Shown: piece by piece, positions 11,075-19,122 of the stretch
How positions within the stretch are numbered: the stretch's first letter is position 1
How the letters are laid out: each line of letters begins with the position of its first letter
NCBI GenBank assembly: GCA_964458655.1
Contig: CAYWJT010000022.1
Span: 1-37,095, forward strand
Direction: 5' to 3'
DNA: 37,095 bases
Source of the DNA: CAYWJT01 sp964458655
GTDB taxonomy: Bacteria > Acidobacteriota > Aminicenantia > Aminicenantales > Saccharicenantaceae
Position numbers and translations under genes: made by a program
Notes under the pieces: model-generated
What the model was told of the DNA's origin: nothing
Databases searched by the model: none
Seen by the model: the letters and a program-made list of their open reading frames with translations, nothing else

Positions 11075-11630
11075 CGAAGCGGACCAGCCTTTCAATCGAG
11101 TCGTCTATGAGCTTGCGGTGGAGCTCAGGCGTGAGCCGCGCGGCTATCCTGCGGCGGGCGGCTTCCGTGGCCTTCCGTCCCACGTAGCCCCGGAGTTCGA
11201 GCACGCCGGAGCGGACGAGATGGTCCATCTCCTGCCGCGTCAGGGACAGGATGCGCTCCTTTTCCTGCTCCGCGGCGGCCGTCACCGCCTGCCTGGCCGC
11301 GGCCGCCCGGGCCTCGCCTTCCCGGCGCAGTTCGTCCACCTCTTGGTCGAGTCGGGACAGGCGCTCCGCCGACCGGCGCCTTTTGTCCTCGGCTTCGGCC
11401 CTGAGGCTTGCGGCCTGGTCGAGCTCGTCGCGTATCGCGGCTTTCCTCGCGTCGAGCATCGCGGCCAGGGGCTTGCGCAGGACTAGGGCCAGGCCGCCGA
11501 AGAGGATGAGGAAATTGACGGCCTTGCCCAGGAAATCCAGGGCCGCGGAGTGCCCGCCCGCTTCGGCCGCGGCGTGAAGCGCCGCGGGCAGGCAAAGCAG
11601 CGCGAGCAGCGCGGCGGCGCGGCGTCCCAT
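11052..11630 (-). CDS. atpF: ATP synthase F0 b-type subunit (second copy, b/b')
   Basis: Peripheral-stalk b-family subunit, 192 residues. A signal-peptide-like hydrophobic start (residues 5-21) is followed by the membrane segment FLGKAVNFLILFGGLALVL (about 33-51), RKPLAAMLDARKAAI, and a long charged coiled coil. The C-terminal third resembles the family region that meets delta. Organisms with two b genes usually make a b/b' heterodimer, and the other b gene lies directly upstream with a 1-bp overlap (TGATG). Which of the two should be called b and which b' cannot be decided by eye. The N-terminal leader before the membrane segment is longer than in E. coli b. Confidence 0.88.
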   Translation of the reverse strand: MGRRAAALLALLCLPAALHAAAEAGGHSAALDFLGKAVNFLILFGGLALVLRKPLAAMLDARKAAIRDELDQAASLRAEAEDKRRRSAERLSRLDQEVDELRREGEARAAAARQAVTAAAEQEKERILSLTRQEMDHLVRSGVLELRGYVGRKATEAARRRIAARLTPELHRKLIDDSIERLVRFDEKSAAR

Positions 11631-12046
11631 CAGTCGAGCATCCTTTTCTCTATTTCCGCGGCGATCTCCGCGACCCGGCCGTCGAGCTCCCGCTTGAGGT
11701 GCTCGACTTGCCGGCGCAGGTCCTCCCGGGCCCTTTCGAGCTGGGCGCGGGACTCGGCCTGGAGCTCGGCCGTCATCCGACTTTTCTCCCGCAGGGCCTC
11801 GACCTCGGCCTTTTCCCTGAGGGCGGCGGCCTCGGCTTTGGCCTGCTTCAGGGCCTCTTCGACGCGCCGGAGCTCTCGCTCGTAAGCCTCGAGCGCCCGG
11901 GCCGCTTCCTCCCGGTCGCGGTCGAGCTGGGCCTGCCTCTTATCGAGGATGCGGCTCAAAGGCTTGAAAAAGACCCTGGTCAGGACGATGACTAGGACCC
12001 AGACGAGGGCGAAGATAACCAGCGCGGTCGCGTCGATCGAGAGCAT
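11630..12046 (-). CDS. atpF: ATP synthase F0 b-type subunit (first copy, b/b')
   Basis: Short b-family subunit, 138 residues. One membrane helix at the N terminus (about residues 5-26, ATALVIFALVWVLVIVLTRV) is followed by FFKPLSRILDKRQAQLDRD, typical of AtpF, and then an uninterrupted Ala/Glu/Arg-rich coiled coil to the end. It is the first gene of the ATP synthase cluster. The a and c subunits (atpB, atpE) are not adjacent and must be encoded elsewhere, as in Geobacter-type split operons. A promoter at 12079-12107 lies about 33 bp upstream. Confidence 0.9.
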   Translation of the reverse strand: MLSIDATALVIFALVWVLVIVLTRVFFKPLSRILDKRQAQLDRDREEAARALEAYERELRRVEEALKQAKAEAAALREKAEVEALREKSRMTAELQAESRAQLERAREDLRRQVEHLKRELDGRVAEIAAEIEKRMLD

Positions 12047-12078
12047 CAGCCTTCATTCCGGCCTGAGAAGTAAATTAG

Positions 12079-12107
12079 AAAATAACATGTTTCAGCCGCC
12101 AATTCAA
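12079..12107 (-). promoter_or_regulatory. Sigma-70-type promoter of the ATP synthase operon
   Basis: On the minus strand: -35 TTGAAT (12102-12107), 17-bp spacer, extended -10 TGT-TATTTT (box 12079-12084). It lies in the 85-bp gap between folC and the first atp gene, in an AT-rich patch, and gives a leader of about 26 nt. Confidence 0.55.
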
Positions 12108-12131
12108 CCCGGTGAGGTCCGCCGCACTCGC

Positions 12132-13424
12132 TCAGCCGAAAAGCCCCAAACGCTTGACCTCGCCGACAAGGAAGAGAGAGCCGGCGATGACGACCGGGAC
12201 GCGGCCCGCTGACTCCCGGAGAGCCGCCTTAACGGCCTTCCTTACGTCGGGCTCGCAGACGTATCTCCTTCCCGCCCTTTCGGCCTCGGGCGCGATGTCC
12301 TCGGGCGGGGCTGACCGCTTGTAGGGCGCTTTCGTCAGGACGACGAGCTCCGCCAGTTCGAAAAGGCGTCCGGCCATCGCCGGAATGTCCTTGTCCTTCA
12401 TCACCGCGAACACCAGGATGACCGGCCGGCCTATGGCTTCCTTGATGTAGCCGGCCAGGGCCTCGGCCCCCTCCTCGTTGTGGGCGCCGTCGAGCACCAC
12501 CAGCGGCTTTCTGGACACGGTTTCCAGCCGGCCTTCCCAGACGGTGTTCTCGATGCCGGCGATGATGTCCTTCTTGGCGATCGGCCTGAAGACTTCGCCC
12601 AGGACGCGGAGCGCGGCCACGGCCACGGCGGCGTTGTCCCCCTGATGCCTGCCCGCGAGCGAAGGCCTGAGACTGTAGGCGGTCCGGCCGTCCTGGTAGA
12701 CGAACCGGTAGCGGCCGCCGTCATAAAAAGACCGCAGCGAACGACCGCGGCCGAAAACTTCCGTCAGCGGGGCTCGGCGCTCGGCCGCCACCCTGCGAAT
12801 CTCGGCCAGCGCCTCCTCTGAGCGGACCCCGCAGACGACCGGCCTGCCCGGCTTGATGATGCCGGCCTTCTCGAAGGCGATCTCCCGCAGGGTATGGCCG
12901 AGGTGCTTTTCGTGGTCCTTCGCGATCGTGGTGATGACGGAAACGAGCGGCTCGAGCGTGTTGGTGGCGTCGAACCGTCCGCCCAGGCCGACCTCGATGA
13001 CGCCGACGTCCGCTTTCTCCTCCGCGAAATGGAGGAAACCGAGGGCGGTCAGGACCTCGAAGTAAGTCGGGTGGTAGACGAGCTTGCCCGCCCGCGTCAG
13101 AAGGTCTATGGTCCGCCGCAGCCGGCCGAGCAGGCCGCAGAAGCGGCGGGCCGGGATCATGACGCCGTCGACGGTGATCCGCTCCTCGACCCGGGCCAGG
13201 TGAGGCGACGTGTAGAGCCCGACTTTGAGGCCGCTCCTCCGGAGCGCCGAAGCTATCATGGCCGAGACCGACCCTTTTCCGTTGGTGCCGGCGATATGGA
13301 CGGAAGGGAAGCTTCGCTCGGGCCGGCCGAGGGCGTCGAGCAGGGCCTGGATGTTCTCGAGCCCGAGCTTGATGCCGAAACGCTGGAGCCGGTCTAGGTA
13401 GAGGTTGGCTTCTCGCAGGTTCAT
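12132..13424 (-). CDS. folC: Bifunctional folylpolyglutamate synthase / dihydrofolate synthase
   Basis: A Mur-ligase-fold enzyme of 430 residues that adds glutamate to dihydropteroate and to reduced folates using ATP. The P-loop GTNGKGS is at residues 46-52. SPHLARVEERITVDG, DVGVIEVGLGGRFDATN, the H-bearing KDHEKHLG segment and LVVLDGAHNEEGAEAL follow in family order, with the C-terminal ligand domain after them. The ATG at 13424 overlaps the accD stop as ATGA, which fixes the start. The reading frame stays open far upstream, but that part is the shadow of accD. accD-folC adjacency is common in bacteria. Confidence 0.95.
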   Translation of the reverse strand: MNLREANLYLDRLQRFGIKLGLENIQALLDALGRPERSFPSVHIAGTNGKGSVSAMIASALRRSGLKVGLYTSPHLARVEERITVDGVMIPARRFCGLLGRLRRTIDLLTRAGKLVYHPTYFEVLTALGFLHFAEEKADVGVIEVGLGGRFDATNTLEPLVSVITTIAKDHEKHLGHTLREIAFEKAGIIKPGRPVVCGVRSEEALAEIRRVAAERRAPLTEVFGRGRSLRSFYDGGRYRFVYQDGRTAYSLRPSLAGRHQGDNAAVAVAALRVLGEVFRPIAKKDIIAGIENTVWEGRLETVSRKPLVVLDGAHNEEGAEALAGYIKEAIGRPVILVFAVMKDKDIPAMAGRLFELAELVVLTKAPYKRSAPPEDIAPEAERAGRRYVCEPDVRKAVKAALRESAGRVPVVIAGSLFLVGEVKRLGLFG

Positions 13425-14218
13425 CGGGGCCGGTTGAGCAGCAGACGCAGGGCCCGACCCAGATAAGCCTTCAGGTCCTTGCGCTCGACGACGTCGTCGA
13501 GCATGCCGTGCTGGAGCAGGAACTCGGCGCGCTGGAACCCCTTGGGCAGCTTCTCTTTTATCGTCTGCTCGATGACGCGCGGGCCGGCGAACCCGATGAG
13601 CGCCTGCGGCTCCGCGACGTTGAGGTCGCCGAGCATGGCGAAACTGGCGGTCGTGCCGCCGGTCGTTGGGTCGGCCAGGACCGAGATGAAAGGCAGTCCG
13701 GCCTCGCTCAGCCTGGCCAGCGCGGCGCTGGTCCTGGCCATCTGCATGAGGGAGAGCATGCCCTCCTGCATCCTCATGCCGCCGGAGCAGGAGACTATGA
13801 TCACCGGCGCGCGGTCCGCGATGGCCCGTTCGACGGCCCGGACGATCTTCTCGCCGACGACGGAAGCGACGCTGCCGCCCATGAAGCCGAACTCCATGGC
13901 CAGGATGTAGACCGGTATGCCGTCGAGCCGGCCTTTCGAGGAAACGATCGCCTCGCCCGTCCCGGCCTTGGCCTCGTTCTCGGCCAGCCGTGCCGCGTAT
14001 GGCTTGGAATCGACGAAGCCCAGGGCGTCGACCGAGCGCATGTTGTCGTCGAACACCTCGTAGGCCCCGTCGTCGTAGAGCATCCTCAGCCGTTCGGCGG
14101 CCGAGAGCCGGAAATGGAAGCCGCACGAGGGGCAGACCAGCTGGTTCTCCAGGATGTCCTTCTTGTAGATGATCTTAAGGCAGCTGTTGCAGCGCGTCCA
14201 GAGGCTCGTGCTGGACAT
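13421..14218 (-). CDS. accD: Acetyl-CoA carboxylase carboxyltransferase subunit beta
   Basis: Beta half of the carboxyltransferase that makes malonyl-CoA for fatty-acid synthesis; the partner accA is not in the window. The 265-residue protein has the N-terminal zinc ribbon with Cys10, Cys13, Cys29 and Cys32, then the crotonase-like carboxyltransferase core (ALAMEFGFMGGSVASVVGEK and CSGGMRMQEGMLSLMQMA regions, GGTTASFAMLGD, GFAGPRVIEQT). A GGAAGGAAAG ribosome-binding site precedes the ATG at 14218. It lies 47 bp after a receiver-domain gene and overlaps folC by 4 bp, so the three may share one mRNA. Confidence 0.97.
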   Translation of the reverse strand: MSSTSLWTRCNSCLKIIYKKDILENQLVCPSCGFHFRLSAAERLRMLYDDGAYEVFDDNMRSVDALGFVDSKPYAARLAENEAKAGTGEAIVSSKGRLDGIPVYILAMEFGFMGGSVASVVGEKIVRAVERAIADRAPVIIVSCSGGMRMQEGMLSLMQMARTSAALARLSEAGLPFISVLADPTTGGTTASFAMLGDLNVAEPQALIGFAGPRVIEQTIKEKLPKGFQRAEFLLQHGMLDDVVERKDLKAYLGRALRLLLNRPR

Positions 14219-14265
14219 CTTTCCTTCCTTTCTCGTTTCCGGGCGGACCGTCCGCGACCGTCCCG

Positions 14266-14712
14266 TCAGTTCTCCAGGGCCTTGGCCAGGAAGTCGAGGA
14301 CCTGGTCCGACCCGGGCAGGACTTCCCCGTAATCGGGCTCGTCCTGGAGGAATTCGTTCACCCGGGCCAGGAATTTATCGGGCTCGATGGGCTTTTCGAA
14401 GAAATCGGCCGCGCCGAAGTTCTTGATGGCCTCTTCCCGGAACTGCGGCCCGCGGTAGATGGCGGTCACGATGATTACCGGCACCGCGCCGCCCGACTCC
14501 TGGACGATCTTCTTGGTCAGGTCGAAACCGTGGAGCTTGGGCAGCATGGCTTCCAGCACCACCAAGTCGGGCTTTTCGCTGTAGAACTTCTCGTAGGCGG
14601 CCTGGCCGTCGGTGGCCGTGATAAGCTTGTACTTCTGAGCTTTGAGGAGCTTGGAGAAGAGCTCCAGACTCTGTTGCTCGTAATCGGCGATCAGGATCTT
14701 CTTCTCAGCCAT
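14266..14712 (-). CDS. Receiver-domain protein with Glu in place of the phospho-acceptor Asp
   Basis: A 148-residue single-domain response-regulator-like protein. It follows the CheY pattern: ILIAD (Asp10) at the end of strand 1, VVLEAMLPKLHG where the phospho-Asp normally lies, IIVTAIY with Thr83, and FFEKPIEP with Lys107. The phosphorylation position is Glu54 and the acidic pair is Asp10-Tyr11, so ordinary phosphorylation is unlikely; Glu may mimic the active state. A short tail (residues 125-148) carries no DNA-binding domain. ATG 14712 is chosen because a TTGACA-17-TACAAT promoter sits just upstream and the longer reading frame would begin before it. The gene heads a run with accD and folC. 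Its partner is unknown. Confidence 0.85.
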   Translation of the reverse strand: MAEKKILIADYEQQSLELFSKLLKAQKYKLITATDGQAAYEKFYSEKPDLVVLEAMLPKLHGFDLTKKIVQESGGAVPVIIVTAIYRGPQFREEAIKNFGAADFFEKPIEPDKFLARVNEFLQDEPDYGEVLPGSDQVLDFLAKALEN

Positions 14713-14727
14713 GATCAGGCCAGGAGC

Positions 14728-14756
14728 ATTGTATTGAAGAAGTCCAACCGTGTCAA
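14728..14756 (-). promoter_or_regulatory. Strong sigma-70-type promoter for the receiver-domain gene
   Basis: On the minus strand: -35 TTGACA (14751-14756), 17-bp spacer, -10 TACAAT (14728-14733). The expected mRNA start is about 9 nt before the ATG at 14712, and no Shine-Dalgarno sequence is visible in so short a leader. Confidence 0.7.
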
Positions 14757-14902
14757 ACCACGGCGAAAACCGGGGGGAATTCCGGGAGAGGGCGCCACGC
14801 CGGCTCGGGCGGCGCGCAGGCGGCACCTGAGCCCTGCTTTTAATCCGTCTCCGGTCTTTCCATAAGTATAAGACTAATAAACAGTTGCGGCCGCCCCGGG
14901 GC

Positions 14903-14995
14903 TCAATCGCGCCTTTTTAGCTTCCAGGCGAGGAAGAATGCCCCCAGCGCGCCGAGGGCCGCCAGGATTAAAACGAGAGACTTCTTAAGCTTCAT
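14903..14995 (-). CDS. Small single-span membrane protein, 30 residues
   Basis: A tiny ORF: MKLKK start, a hydrophobic run from about residue 7 to 24 (LVLILAALGALGAFFLAW), and a basic KLKRRD end. This is the pattern of a short transmembrane peptide. It is supported by a GAGGTGG ribosome-binding site about 5 bp before the ATG at 14995 and by a promoter (TTGACG-17-TATTAA, extended -10) upstream. It diverges from rsmA. I do not recognise a family. It could be a small regulator or stabiliser of a membrane complex, or a toxin-like peptide; neither is shown by the sequence. Confidence 0.6.
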   Translation of the reverse strand: MKLKKSLVLILAALGALGAFFLAWKLKRRD

Positions 14996-15020
14996 GACGC
15001 CACCTCTGGTCCTTGAATCA

Positions 15021-15049
15021 TTAATAGCACCGCCGCCTGAAGTCGTCAA
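15021..15049 (-). promoter_or_regulatory. Promoter of the 30-residue membrane protein
   Basis: On the minus strand: -35 TTGACG (15044-15049), 17-bp spacer ending in TGC (extended -10), -10 TATTAA (15021-15026). It gives a leader of about 19 nt that includes the GAGGTGG site. Confidence 0.6.
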
Positions 15050-15112
15050 CCGCCGAAGGAGGGTCCCGAGGAGGCCGACATGGAATCCCTGGCGTCGACG
15101 GCGGCTTGGCGC

Positions 15113-15118
15113 TATCAT
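15113..15118 (+). promoter_or_regulatory. Possible -10 box for rsmA
   Basis: TATCAT lies 7 bp before the ATG at 15126 in an AT-rich patch, and no ribosome-binding site is visible. If used, the rsmA mRNA would be leaderless. No good -35 is seen, so confidence is low. Confidence 0.3.
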
Positions 15119-15125
15119 ATCAATA

Positions 15126-15920
15126 ATGACGTTCAAGTCGCGGCGCCACGCTCTCGGCCAGCACTTCCTCAGGGACGCCGCCATCCTCAATAAAATGGCC
15201 GACGCCGTCGCCCCCCGTCCCGAAGAGGTCATCGTCGAAATCGGAGCTGGTGCCGGAGCCCTGACCCGGGTGCTCGCCCCACGCTGCCGGACGCTCGTCG
15301 CTTTGGAAAAGGACGCGCGGCTCATACCCGGTTTGTCGGAGGCTTCGCCCGCGAACGTCCGGGTCGAGCACGCCGACGCTCTGCGCTTCGACATCAGGCG
15401 GCTCGCCGGCGAGCTCGGCGTCGGGTCGCTCAAACTCGTCGGCAACATACCTTATTCCATATCCACGCCGCTCCTGCACCGGGTGCTCGAGGAACGGGAA
15501 CTTATCGCGGAGTGCCATCTGCTGCTCCAGAAGGAGGTAGCCGAGAAGCTCACAGCGGCGCCGGGCTCCCGCAAGTACGGCCCTCTTTCCGTCATGATCC
15601 AGGTCTTCTACGCGGCCCGGGTCGCGTTCCGGGTCGCTCCGGGCAGCTTCTCCCCGCCGCCGGAGGTCGAATCAGCGTTCGTTTCGCTGCGGAAGAGAGA
15701 GAGGCCGCTGGTAAATCTTGTGGACGCTGAGGGTTTCCACCGGTTCCTGAAACAGGTCTTCGCGGCGCGCCGCAGGACGCTCTGCGGAAACCTCGCACGG
15801 CACGCGGCCGCCGACGTCCTGGCCGCGGCCTGCAGCTCGGCGGCCGTGCCCGAGAAAGCCAGGGCCGAAGAGCTGCCGGTCGAGACCCTCTTCGCGGTCT
15901 TCCTGGCCCTGAAGTCATAG
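15126..15920 (+). CDS. rsmA: 16S rRNA (adenine1518/1519-N6)-dimethyltransferase
   Basis: RsmA/KsgA dimethylates two adjacent adenines near the 3' end of 16S rRNA during small-subunit assembly. The 264-residue product has the family start RRHALGQHFLRDAAILNKM, SAM motif I EIGAGAGALT, the acidic EKD after strand 2, and motif IV NIPYSISTPLLHR. The C-terminal part includes SFSPPPEVESAFVSL. The reading frame is open for another 44 codons upstream, but that part has no family similarity and crosses the divergent promoter, so ATG 15126 is used. No Shine-Dalgarno sequence is present. Confidence 0.95.
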   Translation: MTFKSRRHALGQHFLRDAAILNKMADAVAPRPEEVIVEIGAGAGALTRVLAPRCRTLVALEKDARLIPGLSEASPANVRVEHADALRFDIRRLAGELGVGSLKLVGNIPYSISTPLLHRVLEERELIAECHLLLQKEVAEKLTAAPGSRKYGPLSVMIQVFYAARVAFRVAPGSFSPPPEVESAFVSLRKRERPLVNLVDAEGFHRFLKQVFAARRRTLCGNLARHAAADVLAAACSSAAVPEKARAEELPVETLFAVFLALKS

Positions 15921-16179
15921 CTTCCCGGAAAGGCGCATCCTCTATTCATTGTCTTCCTGCTGCCGCTTTTTCCGCTGCCGGGTTCCACCAACGGGCCCTG
16001 AGCGGCGCGAGCGGCCGCGGCGCAAGCAGCGCCAAGTCCGCCATGACCGAACACCCGCCGCCTTGTCCCAAGCCGGCCGACGGGCCGGAAACGGAGCCGG
16101 TGGCCGGACAGGCAGGGAGCCGCAAAGGACCGGCCGAGCTGTAAGCAATTGGCGGTCCGATATGCTATAATCCCGCTCG
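15921..16179 (+). other. Intergenic region with extended -10 promoter for ftsK
   Basis: Most of this 259-bp gap shows no gene. At its end, TGC-TATAAT (16163-16171) is a perfect extended -10 element. The box ends only 8 bp before the ftsK ATG at 16180, so transcription would begin at or next to the start codon. No good -35 is seen, which extended -10 promoters do not require. Confidence 0.6.
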
Positions 16180-18540
16180 ATGAAGAAGTCCGCCCACAAT
16201 AAAGAAAAGAACGGGGCGAAGGGAAAGAGGTCCGGACGCAAGGTCGAGATAATCGGCCTCTTCCTGCTCGGCCTGGCCCTCTTTTCCCTGCTCAGCCTGG
16301 TCAGCTACAACCCACGGGATCCTTCGTTCGCCAGCAAGCCGTTCCCTGGGGAACGAGTCCACAATATAGGCGGCCGAGTCGGCTCTTCCCTGGCCGAAGC
16401 TCTGCTCTGGAGCCTGGGACTCGTGGCTTTCTTCCTGCCCCTGACCCTGGGGTTCGCGGCCGTCAAGGCCGTCCTCCGGGGGAGATCCAGCCATCTGGCC
16501 GGGCTGCTCGGGCTGCAGCTGCTCCTGTTCCTCATCCTCTGCCCGCTCTCGTCCATAGTCCTGGGCGCCTTCACCCTGAAAGGCACGCGGCTGAGCGCGG
16601 GCGGCATAGCCGGCGACGTCATCTTCGCCTTCCTCGGCCGTTACCTCAACTCCATCGGTTCCTTCATCTTCCTTCTCGTCGCCCTGGCCCTTTTCCTGCT
16701 TTTTTCGACCCGCTGGTCCCTAGCCAAGACCCTGCTGTTCCTGAAAAAGTCCTTCGATTCCACGGTCAAGGAAGTGCGCATCAAGGTCACCGGCTATCAG
16801 GAAGCCCGCTTCCGCGAGAAGATGCGCGCCCGGCTGCATAAGAAGTACGCGGAGGGGGCCGGGCCCGAGGAGAAGAAGGCCGAGGAGCGCCCGGATAAGG
16901 CCGCCAAAGCCGAGCGCCGGCAGGCCGAAAAGGAGCTGAAGAAGAAGGCCCGGGAGGCCAGGAAGAAGCCGCCGCTCGTCCTTACCGCTCCGCGGCCGGA
17001 CGCCGCGGCCGCCGAGCAGAAGATGCTCTTCCCGGACCCGCGCAAGCGCGGCGATTACCTCTTCCCGGCCACCGGCCTGCTCGACCCCGGCAAGCCGGCC
17101 GAAAAGATCGACAAGAACGAGCTGCTCGAAAAGAAGCGCCGCATCGAGGAGAAGCTCCTGGAATTCGGCATCGAGGGCGAGGTCAAGGAGTACCACCCCG
17201 GGCCGGTCATCACCACCTACGAATACTACCCGGCGCCCGGCGTCAAGGTGGCCCAAGTGGCCAACCTGAGCGAGGACCTCTCGCTGGCCCTGGAAGCCGA
17301 GTCCGTCCGCATCCAGCGCATACCGGGGAAATCGTCCTTGGGCGTGGAGATCCCCAACAACAAGAGGGAGATCATCAAGCTACGCGACATCATCGAGTCG
17401 GAGGCCTTCCGCAGCTCGCCCTCCAAGCTGACCTTCGCCCTGGGCAAGGACGTGCACGGCGGCATCGCCATAACCGACCTGGCCGTCATGCCCCACCTGC
17501 TGATCGCCGGCTCGACCGGGACGGGCAAGAGCGTCGCGCTGAACTCTCTCATCGCCAGCATCCTGTTCAAGGCCACGCCCGACGAGGTCAAGATCGTCCT
17601 CATCGACCCCAAGCGCCTGGAATTCTCTCTCTACGAGGACATCCCCCACCTGCTCTGTCCGGTCATCAACGACCCCAAGAAGGCCCACATCGTCCTGGTC
17701 GACATCATCCGCAAGATGGAGGAGCGCTACCGCAAGCTGCAGAACGCCAAGGTCCGGAACATCGAGCAGTACAACCAGGCCGTGGAACAGGCCGCGGCCG
17801 CCAAGAAGGGCAAGCTGACCGACGAGGAGAAGGAGGCGCTCAAGCCCCTGCCCTACATCGTGGTCATCATCGACGAGCTGGCCGAGCTGATGATGGTCGG
17901 CTCGCAGGACGTCGAGTTCTTCATCGGCCGACTGGCCCAGCTCGCCCGGGCCGTGGGCATCCACTTGGTCATGGCCACCCAGAGGCCGTCCATCGACGTC
18001 ATCACCGGGACGATCAAGAACAACTTCCCCTGCCGCATCGCCTTCCGCGTGCCCTCCAAGGTTGATTCCCGGATAATTATTGATACAATAGGCGCGGAAA
18101 AGCTGCTGGGCATGGGCGACATGCTCTTCCTCCCGCCCAACTTCCCGCGGCTGGTCCGGCTGCACTGCGCCTACATCTCCATACCGGAGGTCAGGCGGCT
18201 GACCAAGCACGTCAAGTCCCAGGGTTCGCCCGAGTACGACGAGCGCATCTTTCAGGCCGTCAAGGGCGGCGCGGAAGTCGGCTGGGAGGATTCCGGCGAG
18301 AAGGACGAGCTTTACGGCAAGGCCCTCGAGCTCGTCCTGACCACGGGCCAGGCTTCCGCCTCGTACCTGCAGAGGCGCATGAAGCTCGGTTACGCCCGGG
18401 CAGCCAGGATCATTGACCAGATGGAACAGGAAGGGATAATCGGGCCATCGGAAGGGAGCAAGGCCAGGGAGATACTGGTCGACCCCAAGACCATGCTCAG
18501 GGAGCTGCGTCAGAGCGTCAAGAGCGGTGAAGATACATGA
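16180..18540 (+). CDS. ftsK: DNA translocase FtsK/SpoIIIE
   Basis: A septum-anchored, ATP-driven DNA pump that clears chromosome termini during division. The 786-residue protein has four predicted membrane spans (about 24-43, 71-98, 106-130 and 145-176). A charged Lys/Glu/Ala-rich linker (about 200-300) follows, then the alpha domain and the RecA-like motor with Walker A GSTGTGKS (444-451) and VVIIDELAELMMV as Walker B. The C-terminal gamma winged-helix (LYGKALELVLTTGQASASYL onwards) reads orienting sequences. The linker is short, as in SpoIIIE rather than E. coli FtsK. The ATG at 16180 lies right after an extended -10 box with no Shine-Dalgarno sequence. The stop overlaps the next gene's start as ATGA. 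Confidence 0.96.
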   Translation: MKKSAHNKEKNGAKGKRSGRKVEIIGLFLLGLALFSLLSLVSYNPRDPSFASKPFPGERVHNIGGRVGSSLAEALLWSLGLVAFFLPLTLGFAAVKAVLRGRSSHLAGLLGLQLLLFLILCPLSSIVLGAFTLKGTRLSAGGIAGDVIFAFLGRYLNSIGSFIFLLVALALFLLFSTRWSLAKTLLFLKKSFDSTVKEVRIKVTGYQEARFREKMRARLHKKYAEGAGPEEKKAEERPDKAAKAERRQAEKELKKKAREARKKPPLVLTAPRPDAAAAEQKMLFPDPRKRGDYLFPATGLLDPGKPAEKIDKNELLEKKRRIEEKLLEFGIEGEVKEYHPGPVITTYEYYPAPGVKVAQVANLSEDLSLALEAESVRIQRIPGKSSLGVEIPNNKREIIKLRDIIESEAFRSSPSKLTFALGKDVHGGIAITDLAVMPHLLIAGSTGTGKSVALNSLIASILFKATPDEVKIVLIDPKRLEFSLYEDIPHLLCPVINDPKKAHIVLVDIIRKMEERYRKLQNAKVRNIEQYNQAVEQAAAAKKGKLTDEEKEALKPLPYIVVIIDELAELMMVGSQDVEFFIGRLAQLARAVGIHLVMATQRPSIDVITGTIKNNFPCRIAFRVPSKVDSRIIIDTIGAEKLLGMGDMLFLPPNFPRLVRLHCAYISIPEVRRLTKHVKSQGSPEYDERIFQAVKGGAEVGWEDSGEKDELYGKALELVLTTGQASASYLQRRMKLGYARAARIIDQMEQEGIIGPSEGSKAREILVDPKTMLRELRQSVKSGEDT

Positions 18541-19055
18541 AGAAGCCGGCCCCGACGAGCCGCAAGAAGCAGGACCTGGCCCTGGAAGAAGCCATCCGCA
18601 AGTACGCGCCCGTCATCTCCTTCAGGGTCAGGAAGGCCCTGGCCGGCTCCGCCCAGGACGCCGAGGACATCGTCAACGAGATCCTGATGCAGGCCATCGA
18701 GAAGGTCCGCAGCGGCGAGTTCAGGGGGGAGTCGTCGCTCGGCACGTTCCTCTACACCATCACCAGCCGGCGCATCGTCGATTTCATCCGGGCCAAGACC
18801 AGGGTCCTGCAGCACGCCCCCGAGCCGGCCCCCTTCGCCGACCCCCAGGAGGAGGTCGAGGCCAAGGAGAAGGCCCGCGTCATCAGGGAGGCCATAAACC
18901 GCCTCAAGCCGAAATACCGGGATGTCATATATCTATACTATTATCAAGAGCTTCCGCGGGAAGAAGTAGCCCGCAAGCTGGGCATCTCCCCCCACCAGGT
19001 CAGCGAGCGCGTCAACTATGCCGTCAAGCTGGTCAGGAAGGGGATCAGGAACTGA
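18537..19055 (+). CDS. RNA polymerase sigma factor, sigma-70 family (ECF-like)
   Basis: A 172-residue two-domain sigma factor. Region 2 spans about residues 20-85 (QDAEDIVNEILMQAIEKV, then GTFLYTITSRRIVDFIRAKTR). Region 4 is the C-terminal helix-turn-helix (LKPKYRDVIYLYYYQELPREEVARKLGISPHQVSERVNYAVKLVRKG, seen in parts). Regions 1 and 3 are absent, as in ECF sigma factors. It starts inside the ftsK stop (ATGA) and is followed by a zinc-type anti-sigma gene, the standard sigma/anti-sigma pairing. Its regulon is unknown. Coupling to ftsK suggests constitutive low expression, with control at the protein level. Confidence 0.88.
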   Translation: MKKPAPTSRKKQDLALEEAIRKYAPVISFRVRKALAGSAQDAEDIVNEILMQAIEKVRSGEFRGESSLGTFLYTITSRRIVDFIRAKTRVLQHAPEPAPFADPQEEVEAKEKARVIREAINRLKPKYRDVIYLYYYQELPREEVARKLGISPHQVSERVNYAVKLVRKGIRN

Positions 19056-19122
19056 TTTTTTTTTCATTTTTGCGCCCGGGGAGCGACTAAAGGGTTGAAG
19101 ATGGAATGAAAGGGTGACCAAG

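Noticed and set aside
12132..14126. A 664-residue open frame covering folC and part of accD
   Set aside because: Residues before the folC ATG at 13424 are an Arg/Gly-rich shadow of accD in another frame; the ATGA junction fixes the true start.
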